Shown: positions 59,501 through 64,000 of the stretch, one piece after another | How positions within the stretch are numbered: position 1 is the stretch's first letter | Layout: every line of letters begins with the position of its first letter | Assembly: GCA_007922225.1 (NCBI GenBank) | Contig: ML679954.1 | Coordinates: 18,885,008 to 18,949,007 of the forward strand | From: Emydura subglobosa | Taxonomy: Eukaryota; Chordata; Testudines; Chelidae | Direction of reading: 5' to 3' | DNA length: 64,000 bases | Program-made: the position numbers and the translations under genes | The notes under the pieces: generated by a model | The model's database searches: none | What the model saw: only the letters and a program-made list of their open reading frames with translations | Told to the model about the DNA's origin: nothing

Positions 59501-61419
59501 TATTGTCCATTTGAAATTGCACGTGGATGAATGTTGACACATAAATAGTCAATTTTGTGTCATGTCCCAAGAAAAATTTCTTTGCAAATTAAATATCATA
59601 TTTAAACTACACACGGGGAGGAAGGGGAAGAACAATTAGCATGTATTGCCAAACACTTCTTTTGCTAAGGTATTAAAAAATATTGCTTTAAATGACCCTA
59701 ACAACATTTTTCTTTTTAAAGTGCATTTATTACATGTGAAAACAGCCTTCCTGTTGACCTAAGAGACAGATATCCTCCTATTTATCTATATACATACAAC
59801 ATGGACAGCCACAGTGCAAATCCACACAGCCTGTCAAATGTCTGAATCTAGACACAAAGAAACTACATTTAGCCTGTAATAGTCTTTGTACCCTCTATCT
59901 TCATGCCCATTCAGTCCTTGGCTCTCTGCCAAAACTACAAAGGGTGACAGCTAGCATGTATGATAATTTGTGATATAGGCAAGGGGATTCAAACCATACT
60001 TATTTCACATCAGAGAGCAATTCTCTGGTAACAAATTTTAATCATTGTCTACATGGGCTAGATATGAACCAGAGGCCTCATGGTGAAAGGCTCCATTACA
60101 AACTCTTGAGCTCCCCATCTCATCTTGTTTTATACTTCATTCCTTCCCTCCACCACCCCTATTTTTTATTTATTTTTAATTCTCCATTGACCTTGATTTC
60201 TTGGTAACTTTGTAGAAACTATTTTTCTGCACTAATTAGTCCCCTCTCATTTAGCAAACATTTATTTGTTTGTTCAGGAGAAAGGTTGTTCTGTTATGAA
60301 AAGCCAACATTAGAGCAGGTGCTGTGGGAATACTAGAGCTGCCTAAAGGGAGGTACTTCATGCACCTAAGACCCCATATTTCTCTATATCACTCTTTCCT
60401 ATTCCTATACCCTGTTGGTGTTACTAAACCGATAACAAATATTCAATGTTTCCTTAAGAGGGTAGATTGGTAGATTCTGGCCCATTAAAAAATGTTGTAT
60501 TTATTTAAATTCTGTCCTTCTTTACAATATCCAGGCATGCTCAAAACAAAGCTTGCTCAAAATGAAAGCTGATGTTAACAATCAGCACAACTCAGCTTTA
60601 CCTCAGTTTATTCCTAACTCTAGCTACCCCTCAGCCTCAGATTGAATTTAACTATCTGCTGGTGTTCTGATGTTCATGGGAACAGCTAAACATCTTTCAC
60701 CACATTTCCATCTTGTCCTACTCCTACCCCCATCCTCATTCTGATTTGGGTCTGTTACAGCCTCTGGAGAAAGCTAGAGCAGTCACAAGGCTGCTCTAAT
60801 TTGTTACAGGTCATATGGCCCTCTAGAGAGATTGCTAGTCAGGGGATCACTCAAGTGCACTGTGCTGTAGCCTACACCCTCTCTTATTCCCCCAACAAAC
60901 CTTCAGTACATCACTATATAGAAGTGGGGTGACATTTTATACTGACTCTACCCTACCTAGGGGTTCCCACTCACCTTCCTAGCTGTTTAAACCATATTTA
61001 CAGAACCTTTGTGCCACTGAAGTGTGAACCAGGATCTAGCCCTTCCTCTGTAAGTCCCATCAATCTTTCAGCAGTAGTCACTCTTCTCCCTTCTCTCATT
61101 CCACTTCTTCCAATTACTGTGATAAACAATCCATTAACCTCAATTTTTGTTGCAGCACTTGAATCCCTCTTACTCTCATTGTCATCCTTCACTTCAGTTG
61201 ATTTAATACTGTCTGAAACTTCACCTTCTCTGTTCATTGCCTTTTCTCCTCTCACACTCTGTCTTCCCTTCTAACGTTCAACCTTCCCTCTTTCCTCATA
61301 CCTGCATTCTTGTATAATCTTTTATTACACATTTTTTCTTAATATTGCTCTGTGCCTTGCCAAAAAATTCTACTTCTCCTTTCTCATGGACTCCCATGTT
61401 TCTAACTCCTGACAACTCT
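56557..61419. other. No feature recognised
   Basis: A long stretch without a gene. 56831-57473 is slightly richer in GC and has frames on both strands (57129-57416 -, 57171-57473 +) that mirror each other and carry no clear domain. 58233-58249 is a run of 17 T. 61011-61274 has paired frames on both strands in T/C-rich sequence; this may be an upstream part of the L2-like relic that follows. Confidence 0.45.
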
Positions 61420-62045
61420 ACTACATTTGACCTGCCTTGTCTGCCACCCTCTCAGAATCCCACATCACTTAATTCTTGAACTGCTGTGTGTGTCTACCTT
61501 CAGGTGCTGCATGAATTCATTCACTCCCATGGTCTCAACTATTGCATATCTACTTGGACAATTCACCTACTTCTCCACTCTTGATCTTTCACAATTGTCA
61601 AATCAGTATCTCCACTTATCTCTCCATCTTTCTTGATGTCTTGTCACCAATTCTAACTATATGTGTTAAAAACTGAATGTATTATCTTCCTCCTAGGCTT
61701 CCTCTTTTATCACTGTTGACAATTCTACCAGCCTCCTTATCACCAAAACCCATTAGTTTAGTGTTGTCTCTGACTACTTTTTCTTTCCACTCTCTTTCCT
61801 CCTCACATCTCCTCCAGATCTGGGCTGTCACTATATCCTCTAGTTGCTTCCTTAATGATATCTCTGAAAATCAGTCACTTGCCTCCTCAATCTCCACTGT
61901 TGAAACCCTGTCCATGCCTTAAATATCTTGCTTTAACATGCACAATCTACTGCTCTATTTTCTCCTCAAATATCAACCTCTTAAAAATGCCTGTTTTGTT
62001 CTTCTTCTTGAATTTGTTCATTAGTTTCACTCTGCTTCTGTTTAC
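61420..62045 (+). mobile_element. L2-like LINE ORF2 relic, sense
   Basis: The pyrimidine-rich text follows, piece by piece, the part of an L2-like reverse transcriptase gene after motif C that I remember from turtle genomes. 'tctcaactattgcatatcta' stands at the YADD position, and 'gttaaaaactgaatgtatta' at the KTEL step. 'cactgttgacaattctacca', 'cctcctcacatctcctccag' and 'gcttccttaatgatatctct' (the HNIS step) follow in order. No catalytic residues are intact and frames shift often. The open frames at 61427-61636, 61677-61922 and 61855-62097 are pieces of it. Confidence 0.5.
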
Positions 62046-62049
62046 TGTC

Positions 62050-62862
62050 CAGATTCATAGATTTTTAAGGCCATATGAGACCATTGTGGTAATCTAGTCT
62101 GACCTCCTTTATAATACAGACCATAGGACTTCCTTGTATTAATTCTTGCTTCAAGTCCAATACCTGTGATTGAGCTAGAGCATATCTTTTTATTGTGGGG
62201 GGAACAATCTTTGATTTTTAAAAAAATTCCCAGGATACACTGCAAGCCTTGGTAAACTTTTCCAGAGTTAAAAATGTGCACCTTGTTTCTAGTCTTACTT
62301 TTTCTAGCTTTAAAAACCAACAATTAGATCTTATTATGACTTTGTCCACTAGACCAAACAGCCCTCTTTTTTTTATTTCTGTTTTCCATGTAGGTACTTA
62401 CAGACTGTGATGAAGTCATCCCTTATCATACAGAAGGTTAAGCTTTATAGAGTGAGCTCCTCGAGTATCTCTCTGTAATGCAAATTTTCCAATCCTTTGA
62501 TCATTTTCGTGCTCTTATCTGAACCCTCTCCAATATATCAACATTGTTCTTGAATTGTGGACACCAGTTCTAGACACACTACTCCAGTTTCACCGGTTTC
62601 AAAAACAGAGGTAACATAGCTTCCTTATTCCTACTCAATATTACCCTGTTAATACATGCAAGAATCACAATATCCCTTTTGCCCACTGTGTTACACTGGG
62701 AAGTCCTATTCAGCTGACAATTCACCATGACTCCTGAGTTTTTTTTAGAGTCACTGCTTCTGAAGATAGTCCACCATCCTGTAAATGTGGCCTACGCTCT
62801 TTGTTTTTAGGTGTATAACCTTCATTTGGTCATATTGAAAAACACATTGTATTGAGGACAGC
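62050..62862 (-). mobile_element. CR1 LINE, 3' part, antisense
   Basis: The plus strand starts 'agattcatagatttttaagg' and 'ctagtctgacctcctttata', the antisense CR1 3' end. It continues with 'tgtaggtacttacagactgt', 'tgaaccctctccaatatatc', 'acactgggaagtcctattca' and 'caccatcctgtaaatgtggc', all in the order of the CR1 ORF2 end read backwards. It is longer than the 54445 copy. It abuts the sense CR1 that starts near 62863. Confidence 0.85.
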
Positions 62863-64000
62863 TTATTGTTTTGGAAAGTGGAGGAAATAACTAGGGTGTT
62901 GGCCATTGTAGACTTGTTTCTGACCAACAGGGAAGAATTGTTAGCAAATATGAAGGTGGAAGGCAATTTGGTTGAAAGTGATCATGAAATGATAAATTTT
63001 ATTATTCTAAGTAAAGGAATGAGAGTCCATAGCAGAATAAGGACAATAGACTTCAAAAAGCAGACTTTGACAAACTCAGGGAAATGGTAGGTAAGGTTCT
63101 GTGGGGAAAAAACCTAAGGAAAATGGGAGTTCAGGAGAGCTGGTAGTTTCTCAAGTGGATAATATTAAAGGCACAACTGCAAGCTATTGCAATGCAAAGG
63201 AAAGATAGGAAGAAGAAGAGGCGGCCAATTTGGATTCATCAGAAGCTCTTGAATGACCAGAAAATCAAAAAGGAATCCTCTAAAAAGTGGAAACATGGAC
63301 AGATCGTTAAGGAGGAGTGCAAAAGAATAACACAAGTGATTAGGGATAAAATCAGAAAGACTCAGGAAAAACAAAGGAGTTACACCTAGCAAAGGACATA
63401 AAAAGCAATAAGACCAGGTTATTTAAATAATTTGGAGGAAGAGCAAGATGAAGGAAATTGTAAGTCCTCTACTTAGTGGTGAAGGAGAGAAAATGACTGA
63501 TGACATCAAGAAGGCTGAGATGTTTAGTGTTTGTTTTGCTTCAGTCTTCACTAAAAGATCAATGGTGACCATATACGCAACTCAATTAATGCTAACAACA
63601 AGAGGGAAGGAATACAAGCCAAAATAGGGAAAGAAGATGTTAATGTGTATTTAGATAACTTTGATGTATTTCATGGTGGCAAGTCCTGATTAAATTCATC
63701 CTAGGATGCTTAACAAACTAGCTGAAGTAATCTCAGAACCATTAGCAATTACCTTTGAGAATCCCTGGAAGATGGGTGAGGTCCCAGAGGACTGGAGAAG
63801 GGGAAGCCTAGTTACTATCATGAAAAAAGGTAACCAAGAGGAACCATGGAATTTATAGACCAGTCAGCCTAATTTTGATATCTGAATAGATACTGGAACA
63901 AATTGTTAAAAAATCAATTTATCTGCACCTGGAGGAAAGTAAGACATAAGGAATAGCTAGCATGGATTTGTCAAGAACAATTAATGCCAAACCAACCTAA
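62863..64000 (+). pseudogene. CR1 LINE ORF2, endonuclease end and RT start, cut by the window edge
   Basis: Sense CR1. The first open part (62866-63090) is the end of the APE-type endonuclease, with [14 protein letters not shown] and the [10 protein letters not shown] motif; the SDH histidine is a catalytic residue of this nuclease family. The linker follows, with RRPIWIHQKLL at about 63225. Then come VCFASVFTKRS near 63530 and 'gaggactggagaaggggaag' and 'tatagaccagtcagcctaat', the start of RT. Stops and shifts interrupt the frame. RT motifs A and C would lie beyond 64000. The subfamily seems close to that of 15255-16885. Confidence 0.85.

Overview
This is a vertebrate nuclear window with no recognisable host protein-coding gene. 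It is AT-rich, has no open reading frame above about 144 codons, and is full of decayed interspersed repeats. The mix points to a sauropsid, most likely a turtle. It holds several CR1 LINE fragments in both orientations, an L2-like LINE, a Ty3/gypsy pol remnant, a PIF/Harbinger element with its two genes, a short hAT element, a Penelope-like hairpin, tRNA-like SINE-type repeats and many small palindromic MITE-like units. Family names rest on protein motifs I can read and on remembered repeat sequences; I ran no database search. The host region is probably intergenic or deep intronic.

Layout. 1-14.5 kb is mostly unannotated AT-rich DNA. It contains a half MITE (784-931), a tRNA-like hairpin repeat (about 1690-2200), a hAT element (2408-2836) inserted into an older repeat whose uninterrupted relative lies at 12640-12945, an LTR-type repeat (5725-6480) and a 40-bp alternating purine-pyrimidine tract (9427-9466). 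At 14.5-16.9 kb two CR1 fragments lie 5' end to 5' end. At 18.4-19.6 kb a very GC-rich cassette sits between 35-bp direct repeats, with promoter-like motifs and a minisatellite. 22-28.7 kb carries another tRNA-like repeat, a CR1 3' end, a CORE/MIR-like relic, palindromic MITEs and an L2-like fragment. 34.5-35.2 kb is an LTR-like block.

41,378-45,426 is the main structured object: a PIF/Harbinger DNA transposon of about 4 kb. Its Myb/SANT-like accessory gene is on the + strand, with an apparent intron. Its DDE transposase gene is on the - strand. The two genes converge on a pair of polyadenylation signals 33 bp apart. Both genes are broken by stops and frameshifts, so the copy is dead, although the three catalytic acidic codons can still be read.

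46-64 kb holds a further tRNA-like hairpin repeat, a Penelope-like long inverted repeat (49005-49372), an antisense gypsy RT/RNase H remnant (51730-52605), antisense CR1 copies (54445-55115, 62050-62862), an L2-like relic (61420-62045) and a sense CR1 ORF2 that runs off the right edge. I found no convincing new cellular system. The items most worth a second look are the GC-rich cassette, the antisense open frame inside the Harbinger accessory-gene intron, and the inverted-repeat families.
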